DNA of 64,000 bases. Origin: a virus. The DNA is taken from positions 20,587 through 84,586 of IMG/VR virus record IMGVR_UViG_3300035145_002457. The stretch is one strand, 5' to 3'. The position numbers were made by a program, and so were the translations under genes. The notes below the pieces were generated by a model. That model saw only the letters and a program-made list of their open reading frames with translations, searched no databases and was not told where the DNA came from. Shown here piece after piece: positions 19,268-28,392 of this stretch. Every line of letters begins with the position of its first letter. Positions within the stretch are counted from its first letter, which is position 1.

Positions 19268-20168
19268 TTACGATATTATATATTTAAGTTATGACGAACC
19301 TAATGCAGAAAAAAATTATGCAGATTTGGTAAGCAAAGTTCCTTGGGCAAAACGTATACATGGAGTTGAAGGATCAGACGCGGCACACAAGGCTTGTGCA
19401 AAACTTGCAGAAACAGATAGATTTATCACTGTGGATGCAGACAATATTATTAATCCTAAGTTTTTAGAGCAAGAGTTAGACATACCTAAGGATAGTGACT
19501 TAGAGCACAGTGTTATTAGTTGGTGTGGTAGGAACATAATAAATGGACTGATGTATGGTAACGGCGGATTAAAATGTTGGCCAAAAGAATATGTATTAAA
19601 CATGCGTACACATGAAAATGCAGACCCTGATAATCCTCAAGCACAAGTTGATTTTTGTTGGGATCTAAAGTACCTACAGCAAAATAGTTGTTATTCAGAT
19701 GTGTATAACAATGCAACACCTCAGCAGGCCTGGAGAGCAGGGTTTCGTGAAGGTGTTAAGATGGCACTAGATCAAGGTGTGAAGCCAACAGTTGAAAACT
19801 TCTTACAAGGACATTGGAAAAATTTGCATAGACTTTGGATTTGGTTAATGATTGGCTCTGATGTTGAAAATGGTCTATGGGCTATCTACGGCGCAAGAGA
19901 AGGCTTAGTTAAAACAATGTTAACTGATTGGGATTATGTCAATGTAAGAGATTTTGAATATCTCAATAATTTATGGAAAGAAAAAGAATCTGTAGACTCT
20001 AAAATGTTATTAGAAGCAATAGAAATACTAGGTGCTTCATTAATAGATAATTTGGATATACCTATAGGACAAATGCCGTTAGACGAACAGCAAAGTAAAT
20101 TTTTCAAAACAGTTTACCAAAATCCTAGCCGTAACCCTAAACAACAATTTGTGATTGATCCAGAATGA
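19254..20168 (+). CDS. Glycosyltransferase-like protein with VDADN motif (304 aa)
   Basis: The N-terminal 120 residues resemble a GT-A domain: DYDIIYLSYDEPNAEKNY, WAKRIHGVEG, then TVDADN with the acidic motif at residues 61-64 and NGLMYGNGGLKCWPK near 100-115. The C-terminal part carries AWRAGFREG and a W-x3-GSDVENGLWAIYGAREG stretch repeated in shorter form in the gene at 21504, its paralogue. No export signal. It probably transfers a sugar in the cytoplasm, but the C-terminal region is not a known glycosyltransferase domain to me. It overlaps the radical-SAM gene downstream by ATGA. Confidence 0.65.
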   Translation: MRIIDYDIIYLSYDEPNAEKNYADLVSKVPWAKRIHGVEGSDAAHKACAKLAETDRFITVDADNIINPKFLEQELDIPKDSDLEHSVISWCGRNIINGLMYGNGGLKCWPKEYVLNMRTHENADPDNPQAQVDFCWDLKYLQQNSCYSDVYNNATPQQAWRAGFREGVKMALDQGVKPTVENFLQGHWKNLHRLWIWLMIGSDVENGLWAIYGAREGLVKTMLTDWDYVNVRDFEYLNNLWKEKESVDSKMLLEAIEILGASLIDNLDIPIGQMPLDEQQSKFFKTVYQNPSRNPKQQFVIDPE

Positions 20169-21511
20169 TTGAATTTAAAGATATAAAAGATGAATTAGAT
20201 CAAGTAGGGTGCGGATTTTGCCTTGCAAAATGGTCGCAGGTTACAATACATTTGGCATCAGGTATTAACCATAGTTGTCATCATGTTGCGGCTCATAAAA
20301 TTCCGTTAGATGAACTTGCAAAAAATCCTAATGCTTTGCACAATACACAGTTTAAGAAAAATCAAAGACGTATGATGTTGAAAAATCAACGTCCGCCGGA
20401 GTGTGATTATTGTTGGAGAATAGAAGACAACACAAATGAGTATAGTGACAGGGTAATTAAGAGCAGTGCAAAGTGGAGTCAGATTGACAAAGAAAAAATT
20501 ATTGCAAGTGATTGGATGGATGACATATATCCAAGGTATGTAGAAATAAGTTTTTCAAATGTATGTAATTTTAAATGTGCATATTGCGGCCCGCCTTTCA
20601 GTAGTAAGTGGGCAGAAGAAATAAAGCAACATGGATTTTACAAACTTAAAAGAAAACCCTACAATAGGATAAGAGAAGAAGAAGTTCCTATTCCTGAACG
20701 TGAAGAAAATCCTTATATTGATGCTTTTTGGAAATGGTTTCCTGAAGCTGTTAAGCATATGCTTGTGTTTAGAATAACAGGCGGTGAGCCTTTGCTTAGT
20801 AAACACACTAAAAAAGTTATTCAGTATCTTAGAGACAACCCACAACCTCAATTAGAATTTGCTATTAACACAAATGCTTGTCCACCAGATAAACTTTGGG
20901 AAGAATTTGTTGATAGTATACGCGAATTAGAAGAAAATAATTGTGTTAAAAATTTCCAACTTTATACAAGTGCTGAAAGTTTTGGAAAACAAGCAGAGTA
21001 TGTTAGGTATGGAATGAATTTTAAACTTTTTGAAAAAAATCTAAAATATTTTATAAAAAATACACATAAAGCAAGAGTATTTTTTATGAGTGCATTTAAC
21101 ATATTAAGTTTACCAACACTTATTCCGTATTTGCGTTTTCTTGTGTCTATGAAAAGAATGAAAGAAAACACAGTGTTTGTAGATTGGGCGTATGTAAGGC
21201 ATCCTGAATTTTTAGACATAAAGGTAGCAGATAAACAGTTGATAGAAAAATACTTAGAGCCTGCACTAGATTTTATGAAAGAACGTAAAAAGAACTCTAA
21301 TAGATTTATGGATCACGAAATATGGAAACTAAAAAGGATATATGAAGACTGTTTGACTAACCTTTCTAGAGAAAATGATTATACACTTGAGTATTGTCAA
21401 TTTTGGCAATTTGTAAATGAATATGACAAAAGGCGAGGCACAAATTTCTTAGAAACATTTCCTGAATTCAAGAATTTTTATAAAAAGTGTGGAGTATATG
21501 CCAATGTATGA
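20165..21511 (+). CDS. Radical-SAM protein with N-terminal auxiliary cluster region, type A (448 aa)
   Basis: The radical-SAM cluster motif is C134-x3-C138-x2-C141 in SNVCNFKCAYCG; ITGGEPLL at 204-211 is the SAM-binding GGEP loop. Before it stand C16, C19, C38 and C80-x2-C83, a second Cys set like the SPASM/twitch clusters that normally lie C-terminal. Here the order is reversed, as in the other type A genes of this region. The family uses a 4Fe-4S cluster to make a 5'-deoxyadenosyl radical and abstract hydrogen; the substrate cannot be read. It lies between two paralogous glycosyltransferase-like genes, suggesting a shared saccharide or glycosylated substrate. Confidence 0.85.
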   Translation: MIEFKDIKDELDQVGCGFCLAKWSQVTIHLASGINHSCHHVAAHKIPLDELAKNPNALHNTQFKKNQRRMMLKNQRPPECDYCWRIEDNTNEYSDRVIKSSAKWSQIDKEKIIASDWMDDIYPRYVEISFSNVCNFKCAYCGPPFSSKWAEEIKQHGFYKLKRKPYNRIREEEVPIPEREENPYIDAFWKWFPEAVKHMLVFRITGGEPLLSKHTKKVIQYLRDNPQPQLEFAINTNACPPDKLWEEFVDSIRELEENNCVKNFQLYTSAESFGKQAEYVRYGMNFKLFEKNLKYFIKNTHKARVFFMSAFNILSLPTLIPYLRFLVSMKRMKENTVFVDWAYVRHPEFLDIKVADKQLIEKYLEPALDFMKERKKNSNRFMDHEIWKLKRIYEDCLTNLSRENDYTLEYCQFWQFVNEYDKRRGTNFLETFPEFKNFYKKCGVYANV

Positions 21512-22187
21512 TATTGCTTTTATAAGTTATAATGAAAAAGAAGCTGATCAAAACTGGGAAAAATTATCAACAAAGTATCCTTATGCAAAACGCACACACG
21601 GAGTAAAAGGTATACACCAAGCACATATCGCCGCGGCAAATAAAGCAGTAACACCTATGGTATGGTTTGTAGATGCAGATGCTTATATAGAAGATGATTT
21701 TGATTTTAGTTATATCCCACCAAGGAAGGACCGTGATGCTGTACATGTTTGGCGTAGTCGTAACCCTATTAATGATTTAGTTTATGGATATGGTGGTGTT
21801 AAACTATTCCCAAGGATTGCAACTACAAAAGTGGATGTTAATAAACCTGACATGACTACAAGCATAAGTGAAAAATTTATAGCTATGCCTGAAATAAGCA
21901 ATACCACTGCTTTTAATGTAGATCCATTTAGTACTTGGCGCAGTGCATTTAGGGAATGTGCAAAATTAGCAAGCAAAATAATTGATAGACAAAGGGAGGA
22001 TGAAACAGATGAAAGACTCAAGACTTGGACAACCGTGGGACACGATAGAGAGTTTGGTGAATATGCGATTAGAGGTGCTCATGACGGTATGGAGTTTGGC
22101 CTTTCTAGGGGGTCTGATCTTCGGTTAATTAATGATTACAAATGGTTAAAGGAACAGTTTGATGAAAACCCAAGAATTATTAGATAG
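21504..22187 (+). CDS. Glycosyltransferase-like protein, paralogue of the 19254 gene (227 aa)
   Basis: It shares with the gene at 19254 the pattern YDI-(F/Y)-SY, AKR-HGV-G, VDAD (residues 56-59 here), NPINDLVYGYGGVKLFP, TWRSAFRE and G-D-E-G-YAI-GA. It is about 75 residues shorter, mainly in the middle and at the C-terminus. ATG 21504 is chosen because GGAG at 21491 is 9 bases away; ATG 21498 and GTG 21489 are alternatives. It overlaps the radical-SAM gene before it and the methyltransferase after it. Confidence 0.65.
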   Translation: MYDIAFISYNEKEADQNWEKLSTKYPYAKRTHGVKGIHQAHIAAANKAVTPMVWFVDADAYIEDDFDFSYIPPRKDRDAVHVWRSRNPINDLVYGYGGVKLFPRIATTKVDVNKPDMTTSISEKFIAMPEISNTTAFNVDPFSTWRSAFRECAKLASKIIDRQREDETDERLKTWTTVGHDREFGEYAIRGAHDGMEFGLSRGSDLRLINDYKWLKEQFDENPRIIR

Positions 22188-23070
22188 ATACGAACTGTTA
22201 TATCCGAAAAATACATATATTTCAGATTTACGCAGAGCATATATTGATAAAGATATCAGTAGTATATTTAGATTGCTTCCTGATACTGTTAACGGCACAA
22301 AAGATGATTTACGTAAAGCAGTTTTAGAAAACAATTTACACAGTATATTTAGATTATGCGAAAATGATAATTTAAGAAAATTATTGCTTGAAGATAATGT
22401 TTGGAAGCTCTGGCCGTTACTTGAAAAATATGTGGACACCCATTTTACCTCAGCATTCAAAAGATTTTTTGCAGAGAATATTAAAATTAACAATCATTGT
22501 TTTAGCAGAGGTCAACTACAAAGTAAATTATGGTTAATCGAGGAACTCGAGAACACAGGAGTTGATCTTGGTACTGTGTTTATTTGTGCAGGATGGTATG
22601 CTACACTTGCTACTATGATTTTTGAAAGCAATATGAACGTAGAAAAAATACGTAGCTTTGACATTGACTCAAGTTGTGCTGGAGTTGCTGAAATATTTAA
22701 CAAACCTTGGGTAAAGGATGATTGGCAATTTAAAGCATGTACACAGGATATAATGGAAATTGAATGGCAAGGACATAACTATCCTGTTAAACGTAATGAC
22801 GGCAGTATTTGTATGCTATATGATTCACCAGATACAATAATTAACACTAGTTGCGAACACATAAAAGACTTTGATACATGGTTTAGAAAAATACCTGAAG
22901 GTAAACTTATATGTTTACAGAGCAATAATTACGTTGCCCTGGAAGAACATGTAAATTGTGTAAAAGATAGTTTACATTTTGAAGAAATGACACCATTTAG
23001 TAAAGTATTGTTTACAGGAGAATTGCCGTTAGAAAAATACACGAGGTATATGAGAATTGGAATTAAGTAA
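22162..23070 (+). CDS. Class I SAM-dependent methyltransferase-like protein (302 aa)
   Basis: Residues 1-110 are helical with a repeated short leucine-rich unit (DISSIFRLL, LHSIFRLC). The second half contains a Rossmann methyltransferase core: VFICAGWYATLA at 139-150 in place of the usual glycine-rich motif I, followed by SFDIDSSC with acidic residues at 167 and 169. INTSCEHI near 230 resembles motif IV to V positions. Small-molecule, sugar or protein methylation is possible. ATG 22162 has AAAGGA 9 bases ahead. It follows the glycosyltransferase-like gene with overlap. Confidence 0.65.
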   Translation: MKTQELLDRYELLYPKNTYISDLRRAYIDKDISSIFRLLPDTVNGTKDDLRKAVLENNLHSIFRLCENDNLRKLLLEDNVWKLWPLLEKYVDTHFTSAFKRFFAENIKINNHCFSRGQLQSKLWLIEELENTGVDLGTVFICAGWYATLATMIFESNMNVEKIRSFDIDSSCAGVAEIFNKPWVKDDWQFKACTQDIMEIEWQGHNYPVKRNDGSICMLYDSPDTIINTSCEHIKDFDTWFRKIPEGKLICLQSNNYVALEEHVNCVKDSLHFEEMTPFSKVLFTGELPLEKYTRYMRIGIK

Positions 23071-23281
23071 TCTTACAGTTAGACAATTGCAACAAGAAAG
23101 TGCTAGGGCTTTAAGTACAATGCAAGCTACTAATAATAACATTTATCAGTTTAATAAACAAGCACATCACAACAGCCATAATTGGTATGCGGCTGTTATA
23201 GATTGGTATGTAAAAGAATATGGAGATTTACCTAGCCGTGCAGGCCCTGGAAAAAATGTAAGGTTAGTTTTAGATGAATAA
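23057..23281 (+). CDS. Small unknown protein with TTG start (74 aa)
   Basis: The frame begins with TTG inside the 3' end of the methyltransferase gene and no in-frame ATG precedes the conserved-looking part. The protein has a Gln/Asn-rich middle, then a cluster HHNSHNWYAAVIDWYVKEYG and a C-terminal SRAGPGKNVRL. Its stop overlaps the next ATG. It is small, aromatic and placed among modifying enzymes, so it might be a carrier, an adaptor or a modified peptide. No leader or Cys core typical of known modified peptides is seen. Confidence 0.55.
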   Translation: MELSNLTVRQLQQESARALSTMQATNNNIYQFNKQAHHNSHNWYAAVIDWYVKEYGDLPSRAGPGKNVRLVLDE

Positions 23282-24410
23282 AATTGTTTTAAAATTTGTT
23301 GATGACAACCAATACAAACTAAATGTTGCAGTAAAAAATTTTAATTTATCAGCAAACACTGGTGCTAGAATAAATTCTTATTTTAGTACTTCTTTAAATA
23401 GTTTATATGACTCTGTAGATGCTATAGAAGATAATAATATTTTTGACCCTAATAATTTTTATATTTTTCCTATATTCTATTTTCACGAAGAAACAGATCC
23501 ACAATACGAATATTGGGTGTCTTTCCTAAAATATTTTGCAAAAAATAACTATGAAAGATTGAAAAACAAAAACACATGTCTTTGTATTTGTGATTTGTTT
23601 GAAAGCAGTAGAAATCTTGTTAAAGTTGCAGAAGAAATTAAATTTAAATATCCAGAAATAAAAATATGGATATTGACTGCTGATAAAAAACTATCTTCTA
23701 AAATTGTAAAAGTAATTTATAACGATGTATGGATATCCCAATTCCACCCAAAGACATCCGTAATGCCGTACAAGCCAAAAAAATTATACATTAATCTTAC
23801 TAGAGTAGCTAGGTATCATAGGTGTGTGTTAGCTGATAGTTTAATTAGTAACAATTTACTAAAAATTGGATACAATACCTGGGGTGATGTTTATGATGCT
23901 TTTGAAATGTATAAACAAGATCATCCTAAAACTAAAATTGCACAAGCAAAATTTGATGTTTTAGATATTGAAGATCTTAGTAAAACAAATCCTAATGATG
24001 TAGTTCCAGAATCTCACTGTAAAAAAAGTTTTTTATATCTTGCAACGGAAACACATGTAGATAGCGGATATATGTTTTTTAGTGAAAAGGTATACAAACC
24101 TATTGGTCTTGGTATGCCGTTTATTACACTAGGCAATCCAGGTACATTAGAGGATTTAAGACAGCGTGGATTTTTTACTTTTAGTGAATGGTTTGATGAA
24201 AGTTATGATTTAGACTTACCTTTACAAAAACGCATAGACATTATATGCAAAAACTTAATTACACTTTCAAAATATAGAGCAGATGATCTTATAAAAATAC
24301 GTAAAGAAATGAAAGGTATTTTAGAATATAATCAGCAGTTATATGCACTACTACAAAAGAAAAATAGTTTAAAACAAACATTGCGTCTAGCCGCAGAAGG
24401 AATACTATGA
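23274..24410 (+). CDS. Glycosyltransferase-like protein, SEKxxKPI type (378 aa)
   Basis: The C-terminal third reads SEKVYKPIGLGMPFITLG (from residue 270), then a G-L-DL-RGFFTF and W-DESYD stretch. This arrangement resembles the donor-binding half of GT10-like and related GT-B glycosyltransferases, where a conserved Glu-Lys pair binds the nucleotide sugar. The same signature occurs in the gene at 46702. The N-terminal half is not recognisable. A cytoplasmic glycosyltransferase acting on phage or host glycans is the best guess. It overlaps the following radical-SAM start by ATGA. Confidence 0.55.
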   Translation: MNKIVLKFVDDNQYKLNVAVKNFNLSANTGARINSYFSTSLNSLYDSVDAIEDNNIFDPNNFYIFPIFYFHEETDPQYEYWVSFLKYFAKNNYERLKNKNTCLCICDLFESSRNLVKVAEEIKFKYPEIKIWILTADKKLSSKIVKVIYNDVWISQFHPKTSVMPYKPKKLYINLTRVARYHRCVLADSLISNNLLKIGYNTWGDVYDAFEMYKQDHPKTKIAQAKFDVLDIEDLSKTNPNDVVPESHCKKSFLYLATETHVDSGYMFFSEKVYKPIGLGMPFITLGNPGTLEDLRQRGFFTFSEWFDESYDLDLPLQKRIDIICKNLITLSKYRADDLIKIRKEMKGILEYNQQLYALLQKKNSLKQTLRLAAEGIL

Positions 24411-25336
24411 AAAAAATATTTCCTGATAATCCAAACGGCATGAATATAGAGTGGGTGGTGAGTAATATTTGTAATTACTCTTGTAGTTACTGCCAAGAAG
24501 ACTTATACGGCGGCACATCAGGACAACCTGATTATAAAAAAGCATTAGAATTTTTTGATTATATACATAAAGAAGTGCAACCAGGACCCAAGTTACTAAA
24601 TCTTACAGGTGGTGAACCAACAGTATGGCCTAAACTTATTCCTTTTTTAAATGAGTTAGACAAAAGTTATTTTACACAACTAACAACTAATGGATCAAGA
24701 ACCGTGAACTGGTGGAAACGCTTATTAAATAACTGTGATAATATAGCAAGAGTTGCAATAAGTACTCATCTAGAATTTGCAAGTTTAGATCATATTTTTA
24801 ATGTAGGAGAAGTATTACACAAACGCACCAATCTTACTTTATTACTTTTAGCAGACAAGAAAAACTTTCATATGATTGAAGAATATGCTGAAAAATTTAA
24901 AGAGTTAGAATGTTCTATACTTGTAAAACCTATAAGAGGAATTGATGGGGTGGCACAAGAATATACAGATGAGCAAAAAGCATTTATAAGGTTATTTAAA
25001 CATTACAGTTCTAATATTCCTAATCCAAAAGGAATTCCTACCCATTTAGTTGTAGATGACCAACCAAAACCCTATTCTTATGGATTAGAATTAGTTAGCC
25101 AAAACAAACACAGTTTTCAAGGATGGAAATGTGCTTTAGGTAAAACAAGAGTAGTTATATGGCACAATGGCGATATTAGTCTCGCTCAATGTAGCACAGC
25201 AAGGGCAATGGATCTTGGGAACATATACAAAGGCAATTATTCTATTCCTGATAGTCCTGTAATATGTAAAACTAAGTATTGTACATGTTTACCTGATATA
25301 CGCATACCTAAGTGGAGAGAAGATGTACAAGTATGA
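24407..25336 (+). CDS. Radical-SAM protein, type C (309 aa)
   Basis: Cluster motif C22-x3-C26-x2-C29 (NICNYSCSYC) and TGGEP at 67-71. The C-terminus carries a reduced auxiliary-cluster region: WKCALG, a GDI-LAQC strand pair, then CKTKYCTC, consistent with a twitch-type domain holding one extra Fe-S cluster. Two other genes here (39027 and 41394) have the same order and the same W-C...DG...SC ending. The reaction is unknown. ATG 24407 overlaps the glycosyltransferase stop and the gene's own end overlaps the next start. Confidence 0.88.
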   Translation: MKKIFPDNPNGMNIEWVVSNICNYSCSYCQEDLYGGTSGQPDYKKALEFFDYIHKEVQPGPKLLNLTGGEPTVWPKLIPFLNELDKSYFTQLTTNGSRTVNWWKRLLNNCDNIARVAISTHLEFASLDHIFNVGEVLHKRTNLTLLLLADKKNFHMIEEYAEKFKELECSILVKPIRGIDGVAQEYTDEQKAFIRLFKHYSSNIPNPKGIPTHLVVDDQPKPYSYGLELVSQNKHSFQGWKCALGKTRVVIWHNGDISLAQCSTARAMDLGNIYKGNYSIPDSPVICKTKYCTCLPDIRIPKWREDVQV

Positions 25337-26390
25337 AGATATAAAAACAATACATCTTGAAGTTACACAAAACTGTCAAGCAAGTTGTCCTATGTGTGAC
25401 CGCAACATGAATGGTGAAGGAATAAATCCTCATATTAATCTTGATGAATTGTCTTATAAAGATTGCACAAACATATTTCCTGCTTCCTTTATAAAACAAT
25501 TAGACACAATGTATATGTGTGGTAACTTAGGCGATCCAATTGTAGCACGAGATACTTTAGAAATTTTTGAATACTTTCGTTGGGCTAATCCCAACATGTG
25601 GTTAAGCATGAATACAAACGCAGGAGCAAGAGATGAACAATGGTGGACTAAACTGGCCCATGTCTTTGGAAGAATGGGGGCTGTTATTTTTAGTGTGGAC
25701 GGTCTTAGTGATACGAATCATTTATATAGACAAGGGGTAGTTTGGGAAAATGTTGAACGCAACATGCAAGCATTTATTAACGCAGGCGGCAGAGCTCGAT
25801 GGGACTTCCTAATATTCGAACACAACCAACACCAAGTAGAAGAAGCTGAAGCCCTTGCTAATAAATGGGGTTGTGAAAAATTTATTAAAAAGAAAACAGG
25901 CAGATTTGTAGACGCAAAAACAAATAAGAAAGAAAGTCATCAAGCCAAAGACCGTAAAGGCAAAGACTCAGCTGAACTTAAAAAACCCGACGAGAAATAT
26001 CAAAACAAAGCACTTACTAAACAAGAAACAATTCTAAAAAAATATGGATCAATGGATGCTTATTATGATGCAACTCCTGTGATATGTAAAGTAAAAAAAG
26101 AAAACAGTTTGTTTATCACAGCAGAAGGCCTGGCATTGCCTTGTTGTTGGACTGCTGGTAGAATGTACAAGTGGTGGCATAAAGATCCTAAGGTAGAACA
26201 GATATGGGATTTTATTCCAGATAAACGTGCATTAGATGCACGTCAAGGATTACAAAAAGTTTTTGATACAGGTATATTTGAACAAATACAAGACAGTTGG
26301 AATAAACCTAGTTGTGCGGAAGGCAAGTTAAAAGTGTGTGCAACAAAGTGTGGTGCCGAGTTTGATCCTTTCACAGAACAGTTCAAATAA
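25323..26390 (+). CDS. Radical-SAM protein with C-terminal SPASM-like domain, type B (355 aa)
   Basis: Cluster motif C18-x3-C22-x2-C25 (NCQASCPMC). The usual GGEP is replaced by GNLGDP. Type B genes of this window share FS(V/I)DGL-DTNH-YR and ARWDF-(I/V)F-HN-HQVEEA. The C-terminal part has CKV..., ALPCCW, then C-x7-C-x3-C, a SPASM-like binding set for auxiliary clusters. SPASM enzymes are best known from peptide and protein modification, but sugar-modifying members exist. GGAGAGAAG precedes the start. It is followed at 8 bases by a type A gene, an order repeated at 33297/34402. Confidence 0.88.
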   Translation: MYKYEDIKTIHLEVTQNCQASCPMCDRNMNGEGINPHINLDELSYKDCTNIFPASFIKQLDTMYMCGNLGDPIVARDTLEIFEYFRWANPNMWLSMNTNAGARDEQWWTKLAHVFGRMGAVIFSVDGLSDTNHLYRQGVVWENVERNMQAFINAGGRARWDFLIFEHNQHQVEEAEALANKWGCEKFIKKKTGRFVDAKTNKKESHQAKDRKGKDSAELKKPDEKYQNKALTKQETILKKYGSMDAYYDATPVICKVKKENSLFITAEGLALPCCWTAGRMYKWWHKDPKVEQIWDFIPDKRALDARQGLQKVFDTGIFEQIQDSWNKPSCAEGKLKVCATKCGAEFDPFTEQFK

Positions 26391-26398
26391 GTAAGTAT

Positions 26399-27802
26399 AT
26401 GAGTGATATTTCCCCTACATTTTGTGCCTTGCCTTGGTTACACCTTAGTTCTCGACCAGATGGTAAGATGAGAACATGCTGTACATCAAATGCAAGCAGT
26501 GTACAAGATCCAGATTCAAATAAAAAAGTTGGCGGCGGCGAAGTTGGCGTTGTAAAAAACGATGACGGTATACCTGCTAACTTTAACCACACAAGTTTAG
26601 AAGAAGCATGGAACAGTGCTTATATGCGTAATGTTCGAAAAATGATGTTGCGTGGTGAAAAGCCTGCTAGTTGTTTAAAGTGTTACAAAGAAGAAGATGC
26701 AGGACATCTTAGTAAACGCAACTGGGAAACAGAATACTGGGGCAACAGATACGATTTACAGCAACTAATAGACGAAACTAAAGAAGATGGCAGTATTCCT
26801 CCTAAGATACGCTATATAGACCTTAGAATGGGTACAAAGTGCCAATTAGCGTGTGTTATGTGCAGTCCGCACGATAGTTCAGGATGGATAAAAGATTGGC
26901 AAGCAATTAATCCTAAAATTACTAACGAAAAATTAGCAAACACAAGCCAATGGACAAACAAAGGACGCAATCACGGAGCAAGTTATAACTGGCACAAAAA
27001 CAACCCACGCTTCTGGAAAGATCTTATGGATCAGATTCCGCATATGTATCAACTATATTTTGCAGGTGGCGAAAGTCTTATAATTGATGAACACTATGAA
27101 CTATTAGAAGAATGTATCAAACGCGGACATGCTAACGGCATAGAACTACGTTATAATTCAAATGCAGTTGAATGGCGCAAAGATTTACCAGAACTATGGA
27201 GCCATTTTAAGCGTGTGCGTTTCCATTACAGTATTGATGCATATGGTGAACAAAACGATTACATACGCTATCCTAGTAACTGGGAACATCAAGAGCGTGT
27301 GTTCCATATGCTAGATAACACAGCACCGCAAGTAGAAGTCACAACAGCAACAACTATTATGGCATTGAATGTTGCATATATTCCAGAGTTTGTGCAATGG
27401 AAAGTACAGCAAGGATTTAAAAAACTTAACAAATGGCCATTAGGTGCAGGTGGTATTAACATGCACTTTGCATATTGGCCTCCACAGTTAAATGTAAAAG
27501 TTTTACCTAAAGATATTAAACAACAGATTACAGACAAATATGAAAATGAATTTTATCCTTGGCTAGAAGAAAACTGGCAACTGTTCACTGGTGTGCAAGA
27601 AGCAGGAATCACTAAAGAACAATGGCTTAATGCACCTTACGGTATGAAGCGATATAAAGGTATTATTAACTTTATGAATTCTGAAGATTGGAGTGCAAGG
27701 CTTCCTGAAACAAAAGAATACCTTAACCTTGTAAATGAACGTAGAGGATGGACAGAAAAATTTCCGCAAGTGTTTCCTATACTAAAGGATATTATAAAAT
27801 GA
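26399..27802 (+). CDS. Radical-SAM protein with N-terminal auxiliary cluster region, type A (467 aa)
   Basis: The N-terminus has C9, the pair C27-C28 after a DGKMR turn, and C92-x2-C95 followed by EEDAGHLSKR. The radical-SAM motif follows at C148-x3-C152-x2-C155 (GTKCQLACVMC), with FAGGESL in the GGEP position. IDAYGEQNDYIRYPSNW is characteristic of the type A set in this window. The C-terminal ~130 residues are aromatic and helical and probably form the substrate pocket. Shine-Dalgarno is weak (TAAGTAAG), suggesting coupling to the preceding gene. Confidence 0.88.
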   Translation: MSDISPTFCALPWLHLSSRPDGKMRTCCTSNASSVQDPDSNKKVGGGEVGVVKNDDGIPANFNHTSLEEAWNSAYMRNVRKMMLRGEKPASCLKCYKEEDAGHLSKRNWETEYWGNRYDLQQLIDETKEDGSIPPKIRYIDLRMGTKCQLACVMCSPHDSSGWIKDWQAINPKITNEKLANTSQWTNKGRNHGASYNWHKNNPRFWKDLMDQIPHMYQLYFAGGESLIIDEHYELLEECIKRGHANGIELRYNSNAVEWRKDLPELWSHFKRVRFHYSIDAYGEQNDYIRYPSNWEHQERVFHMLDNTAPQVEVTTATTIMALNVAYIPEFVQWKVQQGFKKLNKWPLGAGGINMHFAYWPPQLNVKVLPKDIKQQITDKYENEFYPWLEENWQLFTGVQEAGITKEQWLNAPYGMKRYKGIINFMNSEDWSARLPETKEYLNLVNERRGWTEKFPQVFPILKDIIK

Positions 27803-28392
27803 AGTTAGCAGTATTTGGATGTAGTCATTCGGGATGCGGTCCCAGAGATTGGAATGAAACTTGGCCATATCATTTATACAAAACCACAAAATTAGAAATA
27901 CACAATTTTGCAGTTGGAGGAACTAGTACGCAGTTCCAATACGGGTTTTTTAAAAAACATATTGATAAATTTGATAAATTTATTTTTCAATATACTAGCC
28001 CGTACAGATTTACTGAATATAGAACAATAACTGAACAAAACGGTGATTTACCTACGGATATGGATAAATTTAGAAAATATACGTACTTCGCTCAAGGTAC
28101 AGGTAATTATTTAATATGTAACACATCTGCAAATTTTAACAAAAGATACAAAAGTTGGATAAAAAAAGACAAGGGCGAAATTGAAAAAGAATACAAAAAC
28201 ATTTGCAAAGAAGTAGATGATCATGAAAAATGTTTATTTTCTTTTCATTTTGTTAGAAATCCAACTAATGTAAAAGGTATAGAAATTATGCAAAACAATT
28301 TCCCTGAGATTATACCGAATCCAAATATACATCTTAGTAGCGAAGAAAATAAGATTATTGCAAACTATATAAAGGAAAAATGTAACCTATGA
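27799..28392 (+). CDS. SGNH-like hydrolase or acyltransferase-like protein (197 aa)
   Basis: ATG 27799 was chosen: the protein then starts MKLAVFGCSHSGCG, which fits the block I Ser of SGNH proteins (GxSxS-like, residues 7-11), and AAAGGAT precedes it. NFAVGGTSTQFQYGF at 37-50 fits block II Gly and the following turn. The rest lacks a clear DxxH block V, so activity is uncertain. SGNH proteins in polysaccharide loci often add or remove O-acetyl groups. It is embedded between two type A radical-SAM genes with overlap on both sides. Confidence 0.5.
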   Translation: MKLAVFGCSHSGCGPRDWNETWPYHLYKTTKLEIHNFAVGGTSTQFQYGFFKKHIDKFDKFIFQYTSPYRFTEYRTITEQNGDLPTDMDKFRKYTYFAQGTGNYLICNTSANFNKRYKSWIKKDKGEIEKEYKNICKEVDDHEKCLFSFHFVRNPTNVKGIEIMQNNFPEIIPNPNIHLSSEENKIIANYIKEKCNL

